Numbered from the stretch's first letter, positions 40,321 to 48,314 are shown. The stretch is DNA of 64,000 bases from Streptomyces griseoviridis (GCA_014649155.1 BMSM01000012.1:62001-126000), one strand, 5' to 3'. Notes: generated by a model not told the origin, from the sequence alone. Made by a program: numbers and translations.

Positions 40321-41052
40321 ATGACAGCACTGGGATTCCTGTACCCGGGCCACTCCGGCGAGGACGACTACCCACGCATCGAGCAACTGCTGGGCAGCGA
40401 CATCCGGGTGGACCTGGTGCACACCGACCCCGGCGAGGGCGCGCACCGCGTGGACACCCTGCGGGACATGGGCTCGCCGGCGCGGCTGGCCGCCGGAGTG
40501 GAGGAGCTGCGGCTCTCCGGCGCCGAGGCCGTGGTGTGGGCCAGCACCAGCGGCGGATTCACCCATGGCTGGGACGGCGCCCGGGAGCAGATCCGCTCGC
40601 TCGCGGCGACGGCCGGGATGCCGGCCTCCTCGACCTCCCTCGGCTTCACCCACGCGGTACGGGAGCTGGGGGCGCGCCGGGTCGCGGTCGGCGCGGCCTA
40701 CCCGCAGGATGTCGCCGGGCTCTTCGCGGAGTTCCTGCGCGCGGCCGGCCTGGAGGTCACCGGCGTGCACGGCGCGGGGCTCGGCACGGCGGCCGAGGCC
40801 GCCGCGTGGGGCGAGGCGGAGCTGCTGGCGCTGGTCCGGGCGGCCGACCGCCCCGGGGCGGAGGCCGTCCTGCTGCCCGGCACGGCCCTGCGCACGGCCG
40901 CGCACCTCCCGGCCCTGGAGAAGGAGGCGGGCAAGCCGGTCCTCACCGCCAACCAGGTCACCGTCTGGGAGGGCCTGCGGCTCGCGGACCGCCGGGTGAA
41001 CGCGCCGGAGCTGGGCGCGCTGTTCACCCGGGAGCCGCTGGTGCAGGTCTGA
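40321..41052 (+). CDS. Maleate isomerase/arylmalonate decarboxylase-family protein (EutA-like), no cysteines
   Basis: A 243-residue protein of the Asp/Glu racemase superfamily, branch of maleate isomerase, arylmalonate decarboxylase and EutA. Matching segments are TALGFLYPGHSGEDDYPRIE, VVWASTSGGFTHGWDG, LGARRVAVGAAYPQDVAGLF and TANQVTVWEGLRL. Both catalytic cysteines of this fold are absent: the first site reads ASTSGG and the second PGTALR, and the chain has no Cys at all. EutA belongs to ectoine-utilisation operons beside ehuABCD, which supports the link. The ATG follows GGAAGGGCGG. It is divergent from the 39.4-39.9 kb gene and ends at a strong hairpin. Confidence 0.8.
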   Translation: MTALGFLYPGHSGEDDYPRIEQLLGSDIRVDLVHTDPGEGAHRVDTLRDMGSPARLAAGVEELRLSGAEAVVWASTSGGFTHGWDGAREQIRSLAATAGMPASSTSLGFTHAVRELGARRVAVGAAYPQDVAGLFAEFLRAAGLEVTGVHGAGLGTAAEAAAWGEAELLALVRAADRPGAEAVLLPGTALRTAAHLPALEKEAGKPVLTANQVTVWEGLRLADRRVNAPELGALFTREPLVQV

Positions 41053-41060
41053 GGACACGC

Positions 41061-41096
41061 GAAGGGCCCCCGTACCAGCTGGTACGGGGGCCCTTC
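41061..41096. terminator. Shared terminator of the EutA-like gene and tRNA-Gly copy 1
   Basis: GAAGGGCCCCCGTACCA (41061-41077) and its exact complement (41080-41096) form a 17-bp stem with a GC linker. It starts 9 bases after the stop codon and ends 6 bases before the tRNA 3' end. Confidence 0.85.
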
Positions 41097-41101
41097 TGCG
41101 G

Positions 41102-41171
41102 AGCGCCGGGCAGGCCTTGCACCTGCATCTCCCCGCAGGAAGCGGGACGTCTTTCCTTGGACCACCAACGC
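41102..41171 (-). tRNA. tRNA-Gly (TCC), atypical, copy 1
   Basis: A 70-nt minus-strand cloverleaf. The acceptor is GCGTTGG/CCGGCGC with T73. The D-arm GTCC-AAGGAA-AGAC keeps A14, GG18-19 and A21. The anticodon arm is TCCCG-CTTCCTG-CGGGG (anticodon TCC), the variable loop AGAT, and the T-arm GCAGG-TGCAAGG-CCTGC. Glycine identity bases (G1-C72, C2-G71, G3-C70, C35, C36, U73) are all present. Position 55 is G instead of T and position 37 is T instead of a purine, both abnormal. CCA is not encoded (CCG). A related copy is at 46095. Confidence 0.8.
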
Positions 41172-41215
41172 GTGTCCGTCCGGCCGGGGTTGCCCCCGCC
41201 GTTCGGTGCATGATG

Positions 41216-41221
41216 ATCATA
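41216..41221 (-). promoter_or_regulatory. -10 element of tRNA-Gly copy 1
   Basis: TATGAT on the minus strand (41221-41216), 45 bases upstream of the tRNA 5' end, exactly as in copy 2. The -35 region (TGCGTG, 16 bases further up) is weak. Confidence 0.5.
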
Positions 41222-41332
41222 CCGCAGTTGAGCGGGACACGCACACCGGGCGTCGCCCGGGTGAGCGCGGCCCGGCGGGTAGGTTCGCCGGGTACCCCGG
41301 TGATCGTCCGGGGCGGAGGCGAGGACGGTGGC

Positions 41333-43693
41333 ATGGCGGACGACCGGTGGCTGTCGGAGCGGGCCTGGGCGGCGGAGGCCGCCGTCTCCGACGGCTTCGA
41401 CCTCTCGCAGTGCGTACGCGAACCGATCCACCTCCTGGGCGGCATCCAGTCCTACGGCTCCCTGCTGGCGGTGGACCCGGCCGCCGGCCGGGTGGAGGTC
41501 GCCGCCGAGAACACCGGCACGTTCTTCGGCGTGCCGGCCGAGGCCCTCGTGGGCGAGCCGGTCACCCGCGTCCTGTCCGCCGACTACTACGCGGAGGCCC
41601 TGGCCGGCACGGCCGGGGACGAGGAAGTGCCCGTGGCCTTCCCCGTCGTCGCCGGACACGGCTGGGCGACCGGCGGCCCGGTCGACGTCTCGGCCCACCG
41701 CCGGGACGGCCTGCTGGTCCTGGAGTTCGAGCCCAGATCCGCCGACGCCCCCGCCTTCTCCGCCTTCTACCAGGGCGTACGGCGGGCCCTGGCGCGGCTG
41801 CGGGCCGCCACGACCGTCGAGGACTGCTGCGCCGTCGCCGCCCGCGAGGTGCGCGCGCTGACCGGCTTCGACCGGGTGGTGGTCTACCGCTTCGACGGCG
41901 ACGACGGGCCCGGCGAGGTGATCGCCGAGGAGGTCACCGACGGGTGGGAGCCGTGGCTGGGCCTGTGGTTCCCGGCGACCGACATCCCGCCGCAGGCCCG
42001 GCGGCTGTACCGGGAGAACTGGATCAGGGTGATCAGCGACGTCGACGACGCGACCGTAGGGCTGCGGCCCGGGGTGCGGCCGTCCACCGGGGCGCCGCTG
42101 GACCTGTCGCAGGCCGCGCTGCGGACCGTGTCCGGCTTCCACCTGGAGTACCTGCGCAACATCGGGGTGCGCTCCTCGATGTCGGTGTCCGTGCTGCGGG
42201 AGGGACGCCTGTGGGGGCTGGTCGCCTGCCACGGCGCCGGCCCCGTGCGGCCGGCCCCGGAGGTGCGGTCGGCCTGCGAGATGTTCGGCACCGCCTTCTC
42301 CCTGCACCTGGCCGTGATCGAGGAGCGGGAGCGGGCGGACGCGCTGGCCGAGTCCGGGCGGCGCGCGGCGTCGGTGGCGCGGCTCCTGGAGGAGGGTCTG
42401 GAGGACCGCTTCACCGAGCACGCCGGGGCCGTCGCCGACCTGCTGCGGGCCGACGGGGTCCTGCTCCGCCGCGACGGCCGTACGGCGGGCGGCGGCGACG
42501 CCTTCCCCGAGGACCTGGTCCGGGCACTGGGCCGGCGGGCCGCCGGACTCACCCCGGGCGAGGTCTGGGCGACCGACCGGCTGGCCGAGCTGCCGGCCGG
42601 CGAACCGGCCGACGACCTGACCGACGCATCGGCCGGCGGTACAGCCGGCGATCCGGAGGGGGAACCGTCCGACGGGCCGGCAGGCGACCCGCAGCCCTGG
42701 CCGGCGGGCGTGCTCATGGTGCCGGTCAGCCGTCGCGGCGACTTCCTCGCCTGGTCCCGGCGGGAGCGTCCGGCGCCCCGGCAGTGGGCCGCCGACCCGG
42801 CCACCCCGCTCAGGGTCGGCCCGCGCGGCGAGCGGCTCACCCCGCGCGGCTCCTCGGCGGTGTTCCGGGCGACGATGCGCGGCCGGAGCCTGCCGTGGTC
42901 CGCCCGGGACGAGGCCGCCGCCCGGGAGCTGTGGCGGCTGCTGACCGAGCTGGTGCTGCGGCACGCCGACGCCGTGACCCGCCTCAACGAGGAGCTGCGC
43001 ACGACCAACGAGGACCTGGCCTCCTTCGCCCACGCCGCCGCGCACGACCTCAAGGAGCCCCTGCGCGGCATCTCCAACGCGGCCACCTTCGCCCTGGAGG
43101 ACGCCACCGGGCTGGACGCGGTGACCCTGCGCCGGCTGCGGACGACGCGGCGGCTCGCCGACCACATGGACGCCCTGCTCAACTCGCTGCTGCACTACTC
43201 CCGGCTGGGCCGGGCCGGCCTGCGGGTGACGGAGACCGACCTGGGCGCGGCGCTGGACGCGGCCGTCGAGGTGGCCGGGCCGCGCCTGGCGGAGCAGCGG
43301 GTCACCCTGCGCCGCGGGGCGCTCCCCCGGCTGCGGGCCGATCCCGACCGCCTGCACGAGGTGCTGGTCAACCTGCTGGTCAACGCGGCCAAGTACGCCC
43401 GTGACGGCGTCGACCGCTGGGTGGAGGTGTCGGCCCGGCGCGGCCCGGCGGGGGAGACGGTGGTCGTGGTGCGGGACAACGGCATCGGCATCCCCGCCGA
43501 GCAGCAGGACGAGGTGTTCGGCCTGTTCCGCCGGCTGCACGCGGCGTCCGAGCGGGGCGGCGGCACGGGGGTGGGCCTCGCCGTGGTCAAGCGGATCGTC
43601 GAGCGGCACGGCGGCCGGATGTGGCTGGAGAGCGAGCCGGGGGTGGGCACGGCGTTCTTCTTCACGCTGGGCGCCCCGCCCGCGTCCGGGTGA
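41333..43693 (+). CDS. Bacteriophytochrome sensor histidine kinase
   Basis: A 786-residue red/far-red light receptor kinase. PAS (1-115) contains Cys27 in LSQCVREPIHLLGGIQSYG, the biliverdin-attachment Cys position of bacterial phytochromes. GAF (130-310) has VVVYRFDGDDGPGEV, WFPATDIPPQARRLY and HLEYLRNIGVRSSMSVSVL with the chromophore His. PHY (310-560) has RGRSLPW. The kinase part shows HDLKEPLRG (phospho-His), NLLVNAAKYA, DNGIGIP and GTGVGLAVV. A Gly/Glu/Pro-rich insert lies in PHY. The ATG at 41333 follows GAGGACGG. It converges on an Rcp-type response regulator gene. No haem oxygenase gene is in the window. Confidence 0.93.
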   Translation: MADDRWLSERAWAAEAAVSDGFDLSQCVREPIHLLGGIQSYGSLLAVDPAAGRVEVAAENTGTFFGVPAEALVGEPVTRVLSADYYAEALAGTAGDEEVPVAFPVVAGHGWATGGPVDVSAHRRDGLLVLEFEPRSADAPAFSAFYQGVRRALARLRAATTVEDCCAVAAREVRALTGFDRVVVYRFDGDDGPGEVIAEEVTDGWEPWLGLWFPATDIPPQARRLYRENWIRVISDVDDATVGLRPGVRPSTGAPLDLSQAALRTVSGFHLEYLRNIGVRSSMSVSVLREGRLWGLVACHGAGPVRPAPEVRSACEMFGTAFSLHLAVIEERERADALAESGRRAASVARLLEEGLEDRFTEHAGAVADLLRADGVLLRRDGRTAGGGDAFPEDLVRALGRRAAGLTPGEVWATDRLAELPAGEPADDLTDASAGGTAGDPEGEPSDGPAGDPQPWPAGVLMVPVSRRGDFLAWSRRERPAPRQWAADPATPLRVGPRGERLTPRGSSAVFRATMRGRSLPWSARDEAAARELWRLLTELVLRHADAVTRLNEELRTTNEDLASFAHAAAHDLKEPLRGISNAATFALEDATGLDAVTLRRLRTTRRLADHMDALLNSLLHYSRLGRAGLRVTETDLGAALDAAVEVAGPRLAEQRVTLRRGALPRLRADPDRLHEVLVNLLVNAAKYARDGVDRWVEVSARRGPAGETVVVVRDNGIGIPAEQQDEVFGLFRRLHAASERGGGTGVGLAVVKRIVERHGGRMWLESEPGVGTAFFFTLGAPPASG

Positions 43694-43703
43694 GCGGGGC
43701 GGA

Positions 43704-44147
43704 TCAGAGGCCGGTGCCCGGCCCGGACTGCTGCCGCCAGTAGTCGACCGCACCCTTGAGGACCGTACGGAACAGCCTGAAGTTGACCGGTTTGTAGATG
43801 TAGCTGTCGGCGCCGGCCGCGTAGCTGGCCTCCACCTCGTGGGGTGAGGTGGAGGAGGTGAAGACCACCACGGTGACGTCCCGCAGTTCCGGCCGGGCCC
43901 GGATCGCGGCCAGCAGGGCGTGCCCGCCGACCCCCGGCATGTTCAGGTCGAGCAGGATCAGCCCCGGCAGCTCCTCGCGGGCCAGCAGCGCCTCCACCAG
44001 GCCGTCACCGCGGGCGACGAACTCGGTCCGCAGGTCGGGGTGGGTCTGGCGCAGGGCGCGTTCGATCGCCTCGGTGTCCTCGGGGCTGTCCTCCACGACG
44101 AGGACGCTGCCGGGGTCGAGGCGCCCGGTGCCGGTCCCGGCGGTCAC
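43704..44147 (-). CDS. Rcp-type single-domain response regulator
   Basis: A 147-residue cytoplasmic receiver protein. It has SVLVVEDSPEDTEAIERAL (acidic pocket), the phosphoacceptor Asp in LILLDLNMPGVGG, VVVFTSSTSPHEV and the conserved Lys in YIYKPVNFRLF. The VEDSPED start and the extended YKPVNF end are typical of Rcp1-like regulators that pair with phytochrome kinases. No output domain is present. The GTG start overlaps the phosphatase stop as GTGA (44144-44147), so it is translated with that gene. It ends 10 bases from the phytochrome stop. Probable phosphate acceptor of the phytochrome. Confidence 0.9.
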   Translation of the reverse strand: MTAGTGTGRLDPGSVLVVEDSPEDTEAIERALRQTHPDLRTEFVARGDGLVEALLAREELPGLILLDLNMPGVGGHALLAAIRARPELRDVTVVVFTSSTSPHEVEASYAAGADSYIYKPVNFRLFRTVLKGAVDYWRQQSGPGTGL

Positions 44148-45955
44148 GGCCGTCCCTCCAGCCGCGCGACGAGCACGGCGGTGTCGTCGTTGCCCGTGGT
44201 CCGGAACTTCGACGCCCGGGCGATCAGCTCGGCCGCCGGGTCGGGCCGCTCGGCGCACTCCGCCACGGCCGCCGGCAGCAACTCCTCGAACATGGTGCCC
44301 TCCGCCGAGCGCGCTTCGGTCAGACCGTCGGTGAACATCACCAGGGTGTCACCCGGCGACATCGTCAGCCGCGCGGGTTCGACGCCGATGTCGGGCACCA
44401 CCCCCAGGAACACCCCGGCGCCCGGTATCTCCTCCACCTGTCCGCCGGCCCGCCGGACGAGCGGCCTGGGGTGGCCGGCGGTGACGACCTCCACCGCGTA
44501 CTCCGCTCCGCCGGTGGGCGTGAGGAGGGCGACCAGCGCGGTGACGAAGCGGTTCGCCGACTGGTCGAGGAGGGTCGCGTTCAGCCGTTCCAGGGCGTTG
44601 GCGGGGGAGGTGCCGTCCTCCAGCAGGGTGCGCAGGGTGTTCCGCGCCAGCCCGGTCATCGCCGCGGCCTCGGCGCCGCGTCCGCACACGTCCCCGATGA
44701 CCAGGGCGAGCCGTCCGTCCCGGTCGACGACGGCGTCGTAGAAGTCGCCGCCGACGTCCAGGGAGTCGTCGGCGACCTCGTAGGCGGAGTGCAGGGCGAC
44801 GCCGGGCCAGGTCGGCAGGGCGCGCGGCAGGAGCTGGAACTGGAGCAGCTCGACGTGGCGGCGGCGCTGCTCGTAGGCGGTGGTGGTGTCGATGGCCAGG
44901 GCGGCGCGCAGCGCGAGGTCGCGCAGCATGCGGGGGGTGGCCACGTCCTCCAGGTCGCGCTGGTAGGTGAAGGTGAGGGTGCCGATCGCCTTGCCCCGGG
45001 CACGCAGCGCGTTCACCGTGACCGCCCGGACGGCCGTGCCGGGTCCCGCGGCGCCGGGGCCGAACGGTCCGCCGTCCAGCCCGGCACCGCTGAGCCGCAC
45101 GTCCTCGCCCTGGTCGACGGCGCGGCCGAGCAGCGCCGCGAGCCACCGGTCGTCCCGGGCGAGGCCGTCCAGCCAGGGCTGCGCGACGGCGGCGACGTGC
45201 GCGGACGCCACGGGGGTCAGCCGTCCGCTGCGCTGGAACAGGTGGACGACGCACCCCTCGGCCACGGCGGGCACCGCCAGCCGGGCCACTCGTCCGAGGG
45301 TCTCCTGCACGTCCAGGCTGGAGTCCATCTGGAGCGACGCCTCGGCGAGGAAGGCGTCCTCGGTCTGCCGGCGCTCGTGCTCGCGCGACTGCGTGACGCG
45401 CCGGTGGCTGGCGACGAGCACCTCGCTCAGCTGGACCAGCCTCGGCACGAGGTCGGCGTCGGGCTCCGGCCGCCCCGCGAGACCGACGCAGATGGCCGCC
45501 CAGTCGCCGTCGCCGTCACCGAGCCCGAACCGGGCCTCCAGCGCCCAGCGCGCCCCCGCGTCCCGGAGGACGTCTCCCTCCGGGGCGAGCGCGCCGTGCC
45601 CCGCCCCCAGATCGTGCAGGTGTACGACCGGACGGCTGTCGGGACCGGGGGCCGGCCGGGGCGGGAAGGCGGCCGTCGCGCGCGGCGGGCCGGCGGTCGT
45701 CGTCAGGGGCTCCCCGGCCGTCGCCCGCCGCAGGTAGCGCAGCTCGCCGTGGCGCCAGCGCGTCCCCGTGACGGCCAGGACGCCGGGCTCGGTGAGGATC
45801 AGCGTGTACACGTGCCGGGACATCTCGGTGACGTCGGCCACGTCCTGGGACGCCTGCCACAGTCCGTGCAGCCGTGCCGGCCACTGTCTGTCACCCGGTG
45901 CCGTGGGCTCGTTCACACCGCTCAAGGGCCTACCGCCTGTCCGTCTGCGCGTCAT
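44144..45955 (-). CDS. GAF-SpoIIE (PPM-type) protein phosphatase
   Basis: A 603-residue cytoplasmic Ser/Thr phosphatase. A GAF-like region (210-380) with SLDVQETLGRVARLAVPAVA precedes the PP2C-type SpoIIE domain at 390-600: DVGGDFYDAVV, LALVIGDVCGRGAEAAAMTG, LVMFTDGLTEARS and NDDTAVLVARL provide the metal-binding Asp/Gly pattern. Such proteins dephosphorylate anti-anti-sigma factors. The start is uncertain (ATG 45955 or GTG 45916). It is coupled to the response regulator by GTGA and points toward the phytochrome, which suggests light input to a sigma-factor partner switch. The ATPases at 7.8 and 46.8 kb are possible but unproven partners. Confidence 0.85.
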   Translation of the reverse strand: MTRRRTGGRPLSGVNEPTAPGDRQWPARLHGLWQASQDVADVTEMSRHVYTLILTEPGVLAVTGTRWRHGELRYLRRATAGEPLTTTAGPPRATAAFPPRPAPGPDSRPVVHLHDLGAGHGALAPEGDVLRDAGARWALEARFGLGDGDGDWAAICVGLAGRPEPDADLVPRLVQLSEVLVASHRRVTQSREHERRQTEDAFLAEASLQMDSSLDVQETLGRVARLAVPAVAEGCVVHLFQRSGRLTPVASAHVAAVAQPWLDGLARDDRWLAALLGRAVDQGEDVRLSGAGLDGGPFGPGAAGPGTAVRAVTVNALRARGKAIGTLTFTYQRDLEDVATPRMLRDLALRAALAIDTTTAYEQRRRHVELLQFQLLPRALPTWPGVALHSAYEVADDSLDVGGDFYDAVVDRDGRLALVIGDVCGRGAEAAAMTGLARNTLRTLLEDGTSPANALERLNATLLDQSANRFVTALVALLTPTGGAEYAVEVVTAGHPRPLVRRAGGQVEEIPGAGVFLGVVPDIGVEPARLTMSPGDTLVMFTDGLTEARSAEGTMFEELLPAAVAECAERPDPAAELIARASKFRTTGNDDTAVLVARLEGRP

Positions 45956-46052
45956 GCCCCCGGCTCGGGGCTGGGCCGCCACTGGCCGGACAGCTGTTTC
46001 CACGGTACTGCCGGACGCGGACCGGCCACCAACGCGGCGACCGGCACGACGA

Positions 46053-46085
46053 AGGCCCGGTCCGCTCACCGAGCGGACCGGGCCT
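46053..46085. terminator. Terminator of tRNA-Gly copy 2
   Basis: AGGCCCGGTCCGCTC (46053-46067) and its exact complement (46071-46085) form a 15-bp stem with a 3-base loop, ending 9 bases before the tRNA 3' end. Confidence 0.8.
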
Positions 46086-46094
46086 CTCCTCTGG

Positions 46095-46164
46095 AGCGCT
46101 GGGCAGGCCTTGCACCTGCATTTCCCCGCAGGAAGCGGGGCGTCTTTCCTTGGACCACCAACGC
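46095..46164 (-). tRNA. tRNA-Gly (TCC), atypical, copy 2
   Basis: A 70-nt minus-strand tRNA closely related to the copy at 41102. It differs from that copy only at a few stem and variable-loop positions, and every stem change keeps pairing (T5-A68 here against T5-G68; C27-G43 against T27-G43). The same abnormal G55 and T37 are present. CCA is encoded here (46092-46094). The upstream DNA to about 46220 also resembles copy 1. Confidence 0.8.
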
Positions 46165-46208
46165 ACTGCCGTCCGGCGGGAGTTGCCTCCGCCCTTCAGC
46201 GCACGATG

Positions 46209-46236
46209 ATCATACCGCAGAGTTCCGGGTGATCAA
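46209..46236 (-). promoter_or_regulatory. Promoter of tRNA-Gly copy 2
   Basis: On the minus strand TTGATC (46236-46231) and TATGAT (46214-46209) are 16 bases apart, 45 bases upstream of the tRNA. The -35 overlaps the end of the hipA remnant. Confidence 0.55.
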
Positions 46237-46690
46237 CTCTTGCGGAGGAGGGGCAGCCGCTCCATGCGCGTACGCAGGTGAGTGGCGAGGAAGTCCGGGG
46301 CGTCGACGCCTTCGATGACCGCACCGAGCGTGTCGTGCAGCGCGGTGACCGTCTCCCGGACGACGTCGCGTACCTGCTCGGGGTCTGCGCCGAGGGCCAG
46401 GGCGAACCATGTATCCGTCCGGGTGGCGCAGTGACCAGTCTCGACGATCACCCGGCCGATTGCCTCACGCGTTCCCCGGTCCCTGTCGGCGGGAAGCACG
46501 TCGAAAACCTGAGCGAAGTCTTCTTGGTGGACACGGGTCCCGGCGGGCGTTCTGTCGAAGCGACGGATGGCGAACGCGGTACGGACAGCGGGACGATCTC
46601 ATGGTCGGGGGTGTCGATTCCGGCGGCCTTCGCCCAGCTCGTCACGGCAGGAGGTTGGCGAACCGGCTGGGCACACCGGTTAGCTCATCC
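46233..46690 (-). pseudogene. Degenerate HipA-family kinase
   Basis: Minus-strand pieces give a HipA-like reading in different frames: PSRFANLLP (about 46660), then SWAKAAGIDTPDHEIVPLS (46640-46585), then after a frameshift AFAIRRFDRTPAGTRVHQ and EDFAQVFDVLPADR, continuing in frame to the stop at 46233 (TDTWFALALGADPEQVRDV). RRFDR and VHQEDF are typical HipA signatures. A stop and a frameshift near 46580 and missing core segments show it is dead. The last 88 codons are still open from an ATG at 46499. No HipB partner is seen. Confidence 0.6.
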
Positions 46691-46845
46691 GCCGCCGGCC
46701 CGGGATCGTTTGCGAAGGCCAGGCCGGGCGCAGGGTGGTCGATGCCGATGTCCCACATCGACGCGCTGCGCCACCACGGCCTCCTCTCCTGTCGGACCTG
46801 CGCTTGCGTGGATAGCGGAACGGGCTGCGACAGGCACGGCCGGTG

Positions 46846-47259
46846 TCACGCCGTACGCCCCAGTTCGCACCACACGACCTTCCCCCGGTCGCCCCCGCCG
46901 GCCAGCGGTTGCCAGCCCCACGCGTCGGCGCAGGACCGCACCAGCGTCAGCCCTCGTCCGCCTTCGTCGTACGGCGCCGGAGCGAGGCCCTCCGGGGGTT
47001 CCGGGGGTGAGGGGTCCGCGTCCCACGCGCCGATCCGGAGGACACCGGCCGCCGACCAGTGGACCCGCAGGGCGGCCGGGCCCTTGGTGTGCAGTACGGC
47101 GTTGGCGACCAGCTCGGCGGCGAGCAGCTCCGCGAGGTCGGCCAGCCGGATCAGCCCGTGGAGGGTGAGGACCAGCCGGACGGTACGGCGGGAGACGGTG
47201 ACGGCGCGGGGGTCGTTCGGGATGTGGAGGGAGTATTCCCAGGGGACGATCTCGGGCAT
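46846..47259 (-). CDS. GHKL-type ATP-binding protein (second module)
   Basis: A 137-residue cytoplasmic ATPase of the anti-sigma-factor-like group. N-box: LAAELVANAVLHT. G1-like: IGAWDADPSPP. G2-like: GGRGLTLVRSCADAWGW, then KVVWCELG. The ATG at 47259 (MPEIVPWEYS) follows GAGGACC. It faces the helix-turn-helix gene across 203 bases, the same divergent arrangement as the module at 6.7-8.6 kb. It may bind or phosphorylate an anti-sigma antagonist, but in these modules the target is unknown. Confidence 0.83.
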   Translation of the reverse strand: MPEIVPWEYSLHIPNDPRAVTVSRRTVRLVLTLHGLIRLADLAELLAAELVANAVLHTKGPAALRVHWSAAGVLRIGAWDADPSPPEPPEGLAPAPYDEGGRGLTLVRSCADAWGWQPLAGGGDRGKVVWCELGRTA

Positions 47260-47462
47260 GGGGGGTCCTCGGCATTCTCCGGGGAGGGTCGATAGGCGCG
47301 GTGTCATTGCCGGGCCGCTGAGCATGGCGGACCGATGCGCTTCCGGCGCCCCTTAGTGTCACTGGGTACGCGGTGCGTCACTCAAGGTAGACATTAAAAT
47401 TAACCTGGAGCAAGCCGGTTGCGTACTCTGACGCCCGAACGAGTTGAGCGAAAGGCCCGCGA

Positions 47463-48314
47463 ATGGGAACGAGGCGTGAACCGACAGCGCGGCAGTTGCG
47501 CCTGGCGACCGAACTGCGCCGGCTGCGTGACGCGGCGGGGCTCAGTGCTCGCGAGGCGGCCGCTCTGCTCGGCGTCAACTCGGTCCAGATCAGCCAGATC
47601 GAAGCGGGTACCACCGGGGTCAGTGAGCAGCGCCTGCGGCGTCTGGCGGCCCATTACGCCTGCACCGACACCGAGTTGGTGGACGGGCTGGCGGCCATGG
47701 CCGCCGACCGGACGCGAGGCTGGTGGGAGGAGTACAGAGGGCTGCTTCCCACGTCTTTCCTCGATCTGTCCGAGCTGGAGTGGCACGCCACCTTCCGCTG
47801 GGACGTCGACTTCCTGCATGTGCCCGGCCTCCTCCAGACCGAGGACTACGCACGCGCCCTCTTCTCCCGAAGGGTCCCGGAACTCCCGGCTGACGAACGG
47901 GAGACGCGGGTGCGGCACAGGATGGAACGGCGGGTCGTGATCGACGGCGAACGCCCCATCCCCTACGTGGCGCTCGTCCATGAGGCGGCACTGCGCATCA
48001 GAGTCGGGGGCCGAGCCGCCATGCGGGCCCAGCTCGGCCGTCTGCTGGAACTCTCCGACGCCGACCATGTGACCGTGCGGGTGATCCCTTTCGACCTGGA
48101 CGACTTCGCCGATGTCACCGCCGCCATGGTGTACGCCGGTGGTCCGGTGCCCAAGTTGGACACCGTCGTACGCGACGGCCCGCACGGTGTTCTGTACATC
48201 CACTCCGAGGCGCAACTCGCCGTGTTCCGGACGCTGTTCCGTAGAGTGGAAGCCGTGTCACTTGAGCCCGACCGCTCACGTGATCTCGTCCGGCGACTGG
48301 CGGAAGAACTGTGA
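47463..48314 (+). CDS. Helix-turn-helix (XRE) regulator with DUF5753 domain (second module)
   Basis: A 283-residue regulator, the same length as its paralogue at 6880-7731. The XRE domain (residues 12-70) reads LRDAAGLSAREAAALLGVNS then QISQIEAGTTGVSEQRL. DUF5753 follows: WWEEYRGLLPTSFLDLSELE, VPGLLQTEDYARALFSRR, ALVHEAALRIRVGG and HVTVRVIPFDLDDFADVT. The ATG lies behind CGAAAGGCCCGCGA. It overlaps the DUF397 gene as GTGA (48311-48314). It is expected to act with the DUF397 protein on a developmental or antibiotic gene. Confidence 0.92.
   Translation: MGTRREPTARQLRLATELRRLRDAAGLSAREAAALLGVNSVQISQIEAGTTGVSEQRLRRLAAHYACTDTELVDGLAAMAADRTRGWWEEYRGLLPTSFLDLSELEWHATFRWDVDFLHVPGLLQTEDYARALFSRRVPELPADERETRVRHRMERRVVIDGERPIPYVALVHEAALRIRVGGRAAMRAQLGRLLELSDADHVTVRVIPFDLDDFADVTAAMVYAGGPVPKLDTVVRDGPHGVLYIHSEAQLAVFRTLFRRVEAVSLEPDRSRDLVRRLAEEL

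Noticed and set aside
41102..41171. Short repeat or riboswitch shared with 46095-46164
   Set aside because: The minus strand folds as a full tRNA cloverleaf with glycine identity bases and pairing-preserving differences, which explains the repeat.
41024..43753. Long minus-strand frame opposite the phytochrome gene
   Set aside because: It lies fully antisense to a protein with complete PAS-GAF-PHY-kinase motifs. The product is Gly/Arg/His-rich and lacks a ribosome site.
46233..46499. Independent 88-residue gene
   Set aside because: The frame is the tail of a frameshifted HipA-like sequence whose upstream parts remain readable in other frames.
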